Assembly (NCBI GenBank): GCA_036825655.1
Contig: DAISXU010000053.1
Location: forward strand, 1 to 13,980
DNA length: 13,980 nt
Reading direction: 5' to 3'
From: JALQTD01 sp036825655
GTDB taxonomy: Bacteria; Bacteroidota; Bacteroidia; Flavobacteriales_D; Sanyastnellaceae
Shown: one piece after another, positions 7,062 to 13,980 of the stretch
How positions within the stretch are numbered: position 1 is the stretch's first letter
How the letters are laid out: each line of letters opens with the position of its first letter
Program-made: the position numbers and the translations under genes
Notes under the pieces: generated by a model
The model's input: only the letters and a program-made list of their open reading frames with translations
The model's database searches: none
Told to the model about the DNA's origin: nothing

Positions 7062-7451
7062 ATGAATAAGTTGTTTAGCCTGGTGTTAGGTTGTGTCGCC
7101 GCTGCGGCAATCTTGGTGTCCACGTTCGCGTTCAACGCTGCACCTGTGGAGTTTGAATACCAAACCATGACGGTGATTGAATCCATCATCCCTGCAGGCA
7201 TGGGCCGCAGCCGAATCTTGGTTGACAACGGGGGCGAATTAGAAGAATTGAAGATCAACAACCTTTACAGTGCGGTAGGTATCAAACTCGAAAACATCTA
7301 CGACAACGACATCATGGTCATGGCGAAGTTGAACGAATTTGCTGCGCAGGGCTGGGAAGTTGCATTTGTCAACACAGGTGTTCAATCTCCAACCGATGGC
7401 GGCAAGTCTGGCATTTACTGCACGCGCTACATCTTGCGCCGCGCGAAGTAA
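7062..7451 (+). CDS. Small exported protein, DUF4177-like
   Basis: A 129-residue protein with an N-terminal hydrophobic segment after MNK (about residues 4-24), which predicts a signal peptide ending near AFNAAP. The mature part begins with VEFEYQTMTVIESIIP. Its C-terminal half has the pattern MAKLNEFAAQGWEVAFV (87-103) and ends YILRRAK. The pattern Lxx-GWE followed by a final hydrophobic strand and basic residues resembles small DUF4177-type proteins; this is family resemblance, not proof. Cys11 follows VLG, but it lies inside the hydrophobic core, too early for a convincing lipobox. The function is unknown to me. The gene is divergent from glyA and ends 25 bases before a strong terminator, so it is probably transcribed alone. 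Confidence 0.75.
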   Translation: MNKLFSLVLGCVAAAAILVSTFAFNAAPVEFEYQTMTVIESIIPAGMGRSRILVDNGGELEELKINNLYSAVGIKLENIYDNDIMVMAKLNEFAAQGWEVAFVNTGVQSPTDGGKSGIYCTRYILRRAK

Positions 7452-7475
7452 TTCACGCGTCACTTTTTGAATTGG

Positions 7476-7510
7476 ACACCCTGGCTTTTTGGCCGGGGTG
7501 TTTGCTTTCG
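7476..7510 (+). terminator. Intrinsic terminator after the DUF4177-like gene
   Basis: The stem is ACACCCTGGC (7476-7485) pairing with GCCGGGGTGT (7492-7501): ten pairs with a single T-G wobble. The loop is TTTTTG and the 3' side is T-rich (TTTGCTTTC). It lies 24 bases after the stop of the 7062 gene. An apparent TTG-initiated extension of the next gene (from 7472) would run through this hairpin, which argues against that start. Confidence 0.82.
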
Positions 7511-7522
7511 GAACTTTACGAG

Positions 7523-7822
7523 ATGATTCGGATCAAGACCCTCTCCCTCCTTTGCACGATCCTGTTTTGCGGATCGATTCATGTTTCAGGCCAAACCGAC
7601 ACCCCCAGAACCGTTCAAGAATCCATTGATGCCCAGGAAGCTGCAAAGCAAGCGCGTGCAGAAGAAGCACAGGCTGCTCGGCAAGAAGGCCTGAGGCGCC
7701 ACTGGCGTAACCAAGACCGCACGACGCAACGAAGAATGCGCCAGAGCTTCAGGGAATCGAGGAAAATTCACCTTGGACGCACTACCCCTTGGTGGCGAAG
7801 GGTGTTTCGCAGAACCCGATGA
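7523..7822 (+). CDS. Small exported Arg-rich protein, unknown function
   Basis: A predicted 99-residue protein that I do not recognise as a named family. MIRIKTLSLLCTILFCGSIHVSG is a good Sec signal peptide, with likely cleavage before Gln24. The mature part starts polar (TDTPRTVQ), then has an Ala/Glu/Gln-rich stretch expected to be helical (about 33-55). It ends in a strongly basic tail: residues 53-99 hold 16 arginines, including a final WWRRVFRRTR. I chose ATG 7523 because it gives a clean signal peptide; the frame is open upstream to a TTG at 7472, but that lies in the terminator hairpin. The coding case rests on the signal peptide and the open frame, since there is no recognised homologue. 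The basic tail might bind membrane, nucleic acid or an acidic cell-wall polymer. Confidence 0.65.
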   Translation: MIRIKTLSLLCTILFCGSIHVSGQTDTPRTVQESIDAQEAAKQARAEEAQAARQEGLRRHWRNQDRTTQRRMRQSFRESRKIHLGRTTPWWRRVFRRTR

Positions 7823-7958
7823 CGGCTTCCCTTGACTCTCTCCCGAGCGAGATGCCACATTTCTCGTGCCCAATTCAGTGATACTTTCATTACAATTTAC
7901 AGGTAAGATTTTTGTTATCAGTTCATTAACTATTTTTCGCATACCAAAATGGTCGCCC

Positions 7959-7966
7959 TATATTTA
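7959..7966 (+). promoter_or_regulatory. Putative promoter of the TonB-receptor operon
   Basis: TATATTTA matches the Bacteroidota -7 element TAnnTTTG except at the last base and lies 29 bases before the receptor ATG. The gap 7823-7995 is AT-rich from about 7880 to 7950. It also holds a second -7-like TATTTTTC (7931-7938) and a small inverted repeat AGTT-CATT-AACT (7920-7931). I see no other gene or RNA in this gap. Confidence 0.4.
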
Positions 7967-7995
7967 CCCCACCTGTATCCGAACGCCTGAAACAA

Positions 7996-10900
7996 ATGAT
8001 TCGCATGTTGCGTCCAACCCTAATATTCATTGCCCTGTTCGCGACCTCGCTGTCGGTGCTTGCGCAATCTGGATCCGGTACCTTGAAAGGAAAGGTAACC
8101 GACGCCGACCTCGGTGATCCCATGCCGTTTTGCAGTGTCATCTTATTCCTCAACGGCAATCAAGTCACGGGAGTAAACACCGACATGGATGGCGAGTACA
8201 CCATTAAACCCATCCAACCAGGCACTTATGATGTCATGGTCAGTTTTGTGGGATATCAATCCCAGAAAGTCACTGGGGTAAAGGTGTTGGCCAACAAAAT
8301 TCAATTCGTTGACATCACGCTGTCGCCTGGAGTTATGATAGACGAAGCAGAGGTCATTGAATACAAAGAGCCGCTCATCGACAAAGAGGGTGGAACGTCT
8401 GGTGGCACCGTGGCACGTGAAGACATCGACAAGATGCCGGGCCGGGACGTGGGCACCATAGCAAGCACCGTTGCGGGTGTCGGAACTGCCGGTACTGGCG
8501 GTGGCATCTCCATCCGAGGTGCTCGTACATCGTCTACGTGGGTATACATTGATGGGATCAAGGTTCGAGGCTCAAGCGCCTTGCCTAAGTCAGCCATCGA
8601 ACAAGTTCAGGTTATTACAGGTGGTATCCCTGCGAACATCGGCGACGTAACAGGTGGTGTCGTGAACATGTCCTTGCGGAATTCTTCATCGAAGTGGTTC
8701 GGTGGAGCGGAGGTCATTAGCTCGGGGTTGCCCATTGGCGAAACAGCCTATGGTTTGGACCGTTACGGATACAACTTGGTAGAAGGCTCGATTTCCGGCC
8801 CACTTCTTTTCGAAAAGGATGAAGAGGGAAACAACGTGCGGCCTCTCTTGGGATTGTTCTTGTCTGGCAACTACACGTATCAAAAAGATCCTCGCCCTGC
8901 ATTTGATGGAACGTATCGGATGACAGATGCTTCCCGCGAGTACATTTTGGCCAATCCGTTGCGCCAAAACATCTCCTCTTCTGGGGACATCAATGGTGCC
9001 TTATTCAATGCGGACTTCCTAACCGACACGAATTTCGTTAAGGTTCCAACGCGCATGAACGTAGGAAGCCAGAGCGCGAACCTTGTTGCGAAAATCGATG
9101 TCAATACCAATGAAACAACGTCCTTGACGTTTGGTGCAACAGGGGCTTACAACCGAAACAACAGCTTCAGCTACAGCAACATGCTGGCGAACTGGGAAAA
9201 CAACCTGGACGTGTTGAGCTTTGACTGGAGGGGGTATGTGAAATTCGCTCAGCGATTCAACAACGAAGAGGACCAACAAAGCTCTGGAACCACTTTGAAG
9301 AACGTGTATTATTCCGTCATGGCGGATTACACGCAAACCTACCAGCGCGTGCAAGATGCCTCCCACGGTGACAATTTCTTCCGTTATGGCCACGTCGGCA
9401 CATTCAATGTGTACAACCAAGAGTCCTACGATTATGACGCGGCTAGCCAACGCTTCTTGCACAACGGCTGGGAAGACACCTTGGTAACGTTCGCCCCTTC
9501 GGTCCACAATCCAGAATTGGCTGCCATCAACCAGCAGTATTTTTCGCTCTTTGATTACGAACCTTACAATTCGTTCGTAGATGGTCCATACGAGAGCCTG
9601 TTGGAAGTCCAAAACGGCAACGCATTGCTCAATGGACAAGCCCCCAGTTCGACCTACGGACTCTGGAGCTACTATGGAGCACAAGGAAACAGCTACAGCA
9701 TTTCAAACAACTCGCAATTCAGAATTTCGGCCTCAGGCTCCGGTGATTTGGGCGACCATGCGATTCAAGTTGGTTTCGAATACGAGCAGCGGAGCGATGC
9801 TTTCTTCTCTGTATCGCCCATTGGCCTGTGGACCCTGGCTCGGTTGACCACCAACTCACACATTAAGGAAATCAACTCGTCCGATTCCACCTTAACCAAT
9901 GTTGGCACAGATTACTACGTAACCTACCAGCGCCTCATTGGTGACAACCAATTCGAGTTTGACCGCAACCTCCGAACAGCTTTGAATCTCGATCCTGACG
10001 GGAATGATTTCATCACCATTGACGCCTTGGACCCTGACTTCCTTTCCTTGGATTTATTCGGTGCCGATGACCTGCTGAACCAGGGAAACAATTACGTCAA
10101 CTACTCGGGGTACGACCCCTACGGAAATCGGCTTCGAGGCCGTCCCACCATTGAGGACTTTTTCAATGAAACCAACGATGCTGGATACAACACCCGCCCC
10201 ATCCAGGCGTATGAGCCCATCTACATCGCAGGTTACATCATGGACAAGTTCGCCTACGACGACATCATCTTCAACGTAGGTCTGCGTGTGGATCGTTTTG
10301 ACGCAAACCAAAGCGTTTTGAAAGACCCTTACGTGGTCGGAGAGCGCTACACCGTTGGCGATGTCCGTTCTGAGCTGTTAGCTCAATTGGATCCCACAAT
10401 CGATGTGCCCTCAAACATTGGCGAGGACTATGTGGTGTATGTAGACGCTTTGAAGAATCCGACCACTGTGGTTGGATACCGGGACGGCGATACGTGGTTC
10501 AATGCTGCAGGTACGGAAATCAATGACCCCGACATCCTCGCGGTGAATGAGAGCTACCCTGCACCTTGGTTGATCAACGCGCCGGACGCACCTTTGACGT
10601 CGAAGTCTTTCCGGGATTACACCCCGCAAATCAACTTCATGCCTCGGATCGCTTTCTCGTTCAACATTTCTGACGAGGCTGTGTTCTTTGCTCACTATGA
10701 CATCCTCACCCAGCGTCCCACTTCGAATAACAGGTTCTCTCCCATTGATTACTTGTTCATTCAAAGCAGGAACTCCCTCATTTCTAACCCTGACTTGAGG
10801 CCTGAGAAGACCATCGACTACGAAGTTGGTTTCCAGCAAGTGCTATCGAAAACATCGTCATTGAAAATCGCCGCTTTCTACAAAGAAATGCGCGACATGA

Positions 10901-11718
10901 TTCAGGTGAGGAATTTCACTGGTGCCTACCCACGTCCTTACCGAGCATTCGGAAACTTGGATTTCGGAACAGTGAAAGGTTTGACCATTGCATACGATTT
11001 GCGCAGAACTGGCAACATTCGGATGAACGCTTCCTACACGTTGCAGTTTGCAGATGGAACCGGTTCAACCACCACTACAGCCTTGGCACTCATCAATGCT
11101 GGCTTGCCTAACCTGCGCACAATCAATCCATTCAACTACGATCAACGTCACCGCATCGTAGCCAACGTAGACTACCGTTATGGCGCAGGCGAGGCCTACA
11201 ATGGACCAGTTCTCAGGTTCGGAAAGAATGAAGATGGCAGCACCAAAGAACACGCCGTGTTCGAGAGCACAGGAGTCAACTTCATCGCCAACCTCGGGTC
11301 CGGAACACCATACACCGCATCTACCATTGCCACCCCCATCACGGGTGAAATAAGCCCTTCAACCGAAGGATCCATCAATGGAAGCCGATTGCCTTGGCAG
11401 TTCGATTTGAACATGAACATCGACAAGAACTTCACGTTGACCTTGTCCAACGAAGAAGGAGCAGAACCGAAGTATGCTAACTTGAACATCTACCTCTGGG
11501 TGAGCAACTTGCTCAACACACGCAACATCAATTCTGTATACCGATTCACTGGCATCTCGGATGATGATGGCTACCTCGCCGCTGCACAATACCAGCCGCT
11601 GATCAACAGCCAGAACAATCCGGAGTCTTTCCGGAATTACTACTCGATGTACGTCGACAATCCTTTCAACCTCGGGCTTCCCCGCACCATTCGCCTCGGT
11701 GTCAAATTCGACTTCTGA
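7996..11718 (+). CDS. TonB-dependent outer-membrane receptor with carboxypeptidase-regulatory-like domain
   Basis: A 1240-residue outer-membrane transporter, expected to import an unknown ligand with TonB energy. A signal peptide (1-23, cleaved after SVLA) is followed by a CarboxypepD_reg-like beta-sandwich (about 28-110), with GKVTDADLGDPMPF and GEYTIKPIQPGTYDVMVSFVGY. The stretch EVIEYKEPLI (119-128) may serve as the TonB box. The plug (about 135-230) has SIRGAR (172-177), VYIDGIKVRG and GGIPANIGDVTGGVVNM. The remainder is a beta-barrel, including the typical LISNPDLRPEKTIDYEVGF and a C-terminal LGVKFDF ending in Phe, the BAM-recognition type of ending. The protein is longer than many TonB receptors, with large predicted extracellular loops; one at about 664-720 is rich in Asp and Asn. 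ATG 7996 is used; M4 is an alternative start. No SusD follows; instead an exported giant starts eight bases later, so the two are probably one operon. Confidence 0.93.
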   Translation: MIRMLRPTLIFIALFATSLSVLAQSGSGTLKGKVTDADLGDPMPFCSVILFLNGNQVTGVNTDMDGEYTIKPIQPGTYDVMVSFVGYQSQKVTGVKVLANKIQFVDITLSPGVMIDEAEVIEYKEPLIDKEGGTSGGTVAREDIDKMPGRDVGTIASTVAGVGTAGTGGGISIRGARTSSTWVYIDGIKVRGSSALPKSAIEQVQVITGGIPANIGDVTGGVVNMSLRNSSSKWFGGAEVISSGLPIGETAYGLDRYGYNLVEGSISGPLLFEKDEEGNNVRPLLGLFLSGNYTYQKDPRPAFDGTYRMTDASREYILANPLRQNISSSGDINGALFNADFLTDTNFVKVPTRMNVGSQSANLVAKIDVNTNETTSLTFGATGAYNRNNSFSYSNMLANWENNLDVLSFDWRGYVKFAQRFNNEEDQQSSGTTLKNVYYSVMADYTQTYQRVQDASHGDNFFRYGHVGTFNVYNQESYDYDAASQRFLHNGWEDTLVTFAPSVHNPELAAINQQYFSLFDYEPYNSFVDGPYESLLEVQNGNALLNGQAPSSTYGLWSYYGAQGNSYSISNNSQFRISASGSGDLGDHAIQVGFEYEQRSDAFFSVSPIGLWTLARLTTNSHIKEINSSDSTLTNVGTDYYVTYQRLIGDNQFEFDRNLRTALNLDPDGNDFITIDALDPDFLSLDLFGADDLLNQGNNYVNYSGYDPYGNRLRGRPTIEDFFNETNDAGYNTRPIQAYEPIYIAGYIMDKFAYDDIIFNVGLRVDRFDANQSVLKDPYVVGERYTVGDVRSELLAQLDPTIDVPSNIGEDYVVYVDALKNPTTVVGYRDGDTWFNAAGTEINDPDILAVNESYPAPWLINAPDAPLTSKSFRDYTPQINFMPRIAFSFNISDEAVFFAHYDILTQRPTSNNRFSPIDYLFIQSRNSLISNPDLRPEKTIDYEVGFQQVLSKTSSLKIAAFYKEMRDMIQVRNFTGAYPRPYRAFGNLDFGTVKGLTIAYDLRRTGNIRMNASYTLQFADGTGSTTTTALALINAGLPNLRTINPFNYDQRHRIVANVDYRYGAGEAYNGPVLRFGKNEDGSTKEHAVFESTGVNFIANLGSGTPYTASTIATPITGEISPSTEGSINGSRLPWQFDLNMNIDKNFTLTLSNEEGAEPKYANLNIYLWVSNLLNTRNINSVYRFTGISDDDGYLAAAQYQPLINSQNNPESFRNYYSMYVDNPFNLGLPRTIRLGVKFDF

Positions 11719-11726
11719 TCTTGACC

Positions 11727-13980
11727 ATGCGCATCTCACTCATCATCACCGCTGCGTTAATTACTACGCAAGGATTGGCCTATAAATACACAGGGCCCAA
11801 CGTCAATGGCACCGATTCCAATGGTGCATCTCAGCAACCCGCTTTGCGCGCTGCTGCCTGTGCACCCGCCACAGCATTGAGGGATTTGGAATGGAATAAT
11901 GTCCGTGCCCTCATTGAAACAGGTGGGTCCATGTGGCAAGACCGTGCGACCAGCCGAGCAGCCTACGAGGTTCCTAAGGACGGGGGCGTCAGCTCATTGT
12001 ATGCCGGAGCGCTTTGGATGGGCGGAATCAGCCCTGACCAGCAACTCAAGCTAGCGGCATTGCGCTTCCGTCAAGGAAATGACTTTTGGACTGGTCCGTT
12101 AACCAATGACGGGACTGCAGAAGTCGTTGCAACGACCTGTTCCGATTACGACAATTTCTTCATCTCCACTCGGGCAGATGCAGAACGTCACCGCCAATAC
12201 TTCGATTGCATCAACAACCCCGATTGCGATCTGGAATCAGAGTTCCCTAACGGGTACAGCATTCCTTCCTATTTCTTTGACTACCCAGCTCACGGAAATA
12301 CCGCACTGAATCAGGATTATTACCTCTCTCCTTTTAAGGACTACGATGGGAATGGGTTTTACGACCCTTCCTCCGGTGATTACCCTTGGTATGATTTCCT
12401 TCAAGAAATCGATTGCAAAGAGCGCCGGCGAGAAGACATCGTACCCTTGTACGGAGACCGGAATTTCTATTGGATCTTCAATGACAAAGGAAACGTTCAC
12501 TCCGAGTCACAAGGAGAGCCCATTGGAATGGAGGTGCGTGCTCAGGCATTTGCCTTCTCCACCAACGATGAGGTAAACAACATGACCTTTTACAACTATG
12601 TCTTGATCAACCAGGGAACTCAAACCTTGACCGAAACGTACTTCGGAGTTTGGGTTGATGCAGACGTAGGTACAGCTACGGATGATTACGTTGGATGTGA
12701 CGTACAACGAGGATTGGGTTATGCCTACAATGGGGATGCCGATGATGAGAGTTCTTCCTCTTCTTCGGGCTATGGCCAAAATCCTCCTGCTGTTGGTGTA
12801 GACTTCTTTGAAGGCCCCTACCAGGATGCCGACTCCATTGACAATCCGTTAACCAACGTCTTCACCAATGCCATTGATTCCCTAGGCATCCCCTACGAAG
12901 GAATCGGAATTGGTTACGGTGATGGTGTAGCCGACAACGAGCGTTTTGGCATGCGGAGGTACGTCTACTACAACAACAACCTGAATCCCATCAATGGTGA
13001 GCCGCAAACGCCGCTCCACTATTACAACTACATGAATGGGATTTGGAAAAACGGTCAGAAAATGGCTTATGGTGGTGACGGCGTGAGTGCAGCTACTGGT
13101 GCCAACCTCGAAATTGAAGCTGACTACATGTTCCCGGGAGATACCGACCCCTTCCAGTGGGGAACAGGCGGAGCTTCTGTTGAGGCTTGGTCTGAAGTGA
13201 CCTCCGGCAATCCACCCAACGATCGCCGATTCATTCAAGCGGCTGGGCCATTCACACTCGAGCCAGGAGACTACAACAACATCACTGTCGGTGTTGTTTG
13301 GGCGCGAGCAACATCTGGAAATCCAGAGGCATCCGTTGACGTTCTTCGCATCGCAGATGACAAAGCGCAGGCCTTGTTTGACAATTGCTTCGAAATCGTC
13401 AGTGGACCAGACGCGCCAGACGTGACAGTTCAAGAACTGGAGAATGAGCTCATCCTCTACTTGACAAACAACAACCCCCTCTCGAATAACTACTTAGAGG
13501 ATTACCTGCAATTGGACCCAGGCATTCCTAAAGTAGACATCGAAGGGAATGAATACGACTCCCTGACCCGTTCCTACACGTTCGAAGGGTATTTGGTTTA
13601 CCAATTGGCCAATGCCGAGGTCTCCGCCTCCGATTTGGGTGATGTAGATAAAGCTCGTTTGATCGACCAATGCGATGTCCAAAACGGCATTGACATGGTT
13701 GTGAACTTTGAGCAGGATCCCGTCATGCAACTGCCCGTTCCCATGATGATGGCGAATGGCAGCAACGAAGGAATTCGCCACAGCTTCCGCGTCACGACGG
13801 ACGCCTTCGCGCAAGGAGACAACGCCTTGGTGAATCACAAGACCTACTATTTCATGGTCTTGGCCTATGGTTTCAACAACTACGAGGAGTACGATCCTGT
13901 TCAAGGATCAGGTCAAGATGTGCAATTCAAAGCCTCCCGTAAGGCTTCTGTGGGTTCACTTCGGGTGTACAGTGGCGTTC
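11727..13980 (+). CDS. Large exported protein, possible type IX secretion substrate (3' end missing)
   Basis: The frame from ATG 11727 is open without a stop to the window end: 751 codons, C-terminus not seen. MRISLIITAALITTQGLA is a signal peptide. I recall a family of large Bacteroidota surface proteins with type IX sorting tails that share several blocks: VRALIETGGSMWQD, an AGALWMGGIS-like segment, NDKGNVHSES, NDEVNNMTFYNYVLIN (from about 280), GVWVDADVGTATDDYVGCDV, MFPGDTDPFQWGTGG (from 468) and SGPDAPDVTVQE. The match is from memory, and no sorting tail can be checked because the gene is truncated here. DYDGNGFYD (205-213) resembles a calcium-binding loop. Six consecutive serines lie at about 12749-12766, using mixed codons. 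The gene starts eight bases after the TonB-receptor stop. Its function is unknown. Confidence 0.88.
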   Translation, partial: MRISLIITAALITTQGLAYKYTGPNVNGTDSNGASQQPALRAAACAPATALRDLEWNNVRALIETGGSMWQDRATSRAAYEVPKDGGVSSLYAGALWMGGISPDQQLKLAALRFRQGNDFWTGPLTNDGTAEVVATTCSDYDNFFISTRADAERHRQYFDCINNPDCDLESEFPNGYSIPSYFFDYPAHGNTALNQDYYLSPFKDYDGNGFYDPSSGDYPWYDFLQEIDCKERRREDIVPLYGDRNFYWIFNDKGNVHSESQGEPIGMEVRAQAFAFSTNDEVNNMTFYNYVLINQGTQTLTETYFGVWVDADVGTATDDYVGCDVQRGLGYAYNGDADDESSSSSSGYGQNPPAVGVDFFEGPYQDADSIDNPLTNVFTNAIDSLGIPYEGIGIGYGDGVADNERFGMRRYVYYNNNLNPINGEPQTPLHYYNYMNGIWKNGQKMAYGGDGVSAATGANLEIEADYMFPGDTDPFQWGTGGASVEAWSEVTSGNPPNDRRFIQAAGPFTLEPGDYNNITVGVVWARATSGNPEASVDVLRIADDKAQALFDNCFEIVSGPDAPDVTVQELENELILYLTNNNPLSNNYLEDYLQLDPGIPKVDIEGNEYDSLTRSYTFEGYLVYQLANAEVSASDLGDVDKARLIDQCDVQNGIDMVVNFEQDPVMQLPVPMMMANGSNEGIRHSFRVTTDAFAQGDNALVNHKTYYFMVLAYGFNNYEEYDPVQGSGQDVQFKASRKASVGSLRVYSGV

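Noticed and set aside
7472..7522. TTG start at 7472 for the Arg-rich protein
   Set aside because: The extra codons lie in the terminator hairpin, and ATG 7523 gives a proper signal peptide.
7841..7876. Terminator hairpin after the Arg-rich gene (CGAGA/TCTCG)
   Set aside because: The stem has only five pairs with a nine-base loop and no T-run, so it is too weak to call.
9019..9684. 221-codon open frame on the minus strand inside the TonB receptor
   Set aside because: It is antisense to clear barrel-coding sequence and shows no recognisable domain, so it is taken as a codon-bias shadow.
12882..13433. 183-codon minus-strand frame opposite the giant exported gene
   Set aside because: The plus frame is open for 2254 bases with a signal peptide and family motifs; the minus frame has neither.
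7996..13980. SusC/SusD glycan-uptake locus
   Set aside because: The second protein is not a SusD: it is much too large and lacks a lipoprotein signal and TPR-type helices. No glycoside hydrolase is present.

Overview
The window comes from a Bacteroidota chromosome, probably a Flavobacteriales- or Cytophagales-like marine or freshwater lineage of moderate GC. The evidence is a TonB-dependent receptor with an N-terminal carboxypeptidase-regulatory-like domain, Bacteroidota-type -7 elements (TAnnTTTG) in place of sigma70 -10 boxes, weak or absent Shine-Dalgarno sequences, and a CysC/DUF2061/CysD/CysN order that I recall from this phylum. The exact taxon cannot be read from the sequence.

Region 1 (1-3270, all +) holds the 3' end of purA and then a sulfate-activation operon: a short APS kinase (cysC), a two-helix DUF2061 membrane protein, cysD and cysN. 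The four operon genes are joined by ATGA, ATGA and TAATG overlaps. CysDN makes APS from sulfate and ATP, and CysC phosphorylates APS to PAPS. No PAPS reductase or sulfotransferase is present here. A structured 3' region (3273-3328) closes the operon.

Region 2 (3364-6965) holds a bifunctional RelA/SpoT-type (p)ppGpp synthetase/hydrolase on + and serine hydroxymethyltransferase (glyA) on -. They converge, and their stop codons overlap within one TTAA. glyA has a perfect -7 element at its 5' end.

Region 3 (7062-7822, +) holds two small exported proteins of unknown function, separated by a convincing intrinsic terminator. One is DUF4177-like and the other is Arg-rich.

Region 4 (7996-13980, +) holds a 1240-residue TonB-dependent receptor. 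Eight bases later begins a very large exported protein that is still open at the window edge (751 codons seen) and resembles a family I recall as type IX-secreted surface proteins. No SusD follows, so this is not a classical SusCD glycan locus. The pair is the most likely place for an uncharacterised cell-surface system.

The window is gene-dense: no gene-free stretch reaches 300 bases. The longest gaps are 3271-3415, 6940-7061 and 7823-7995. I saw no rRNA, tRNA, CRISPR array, IS element, integrase or phage gene. All functional calls rest on motif recognition by eye, and no database search was possible.
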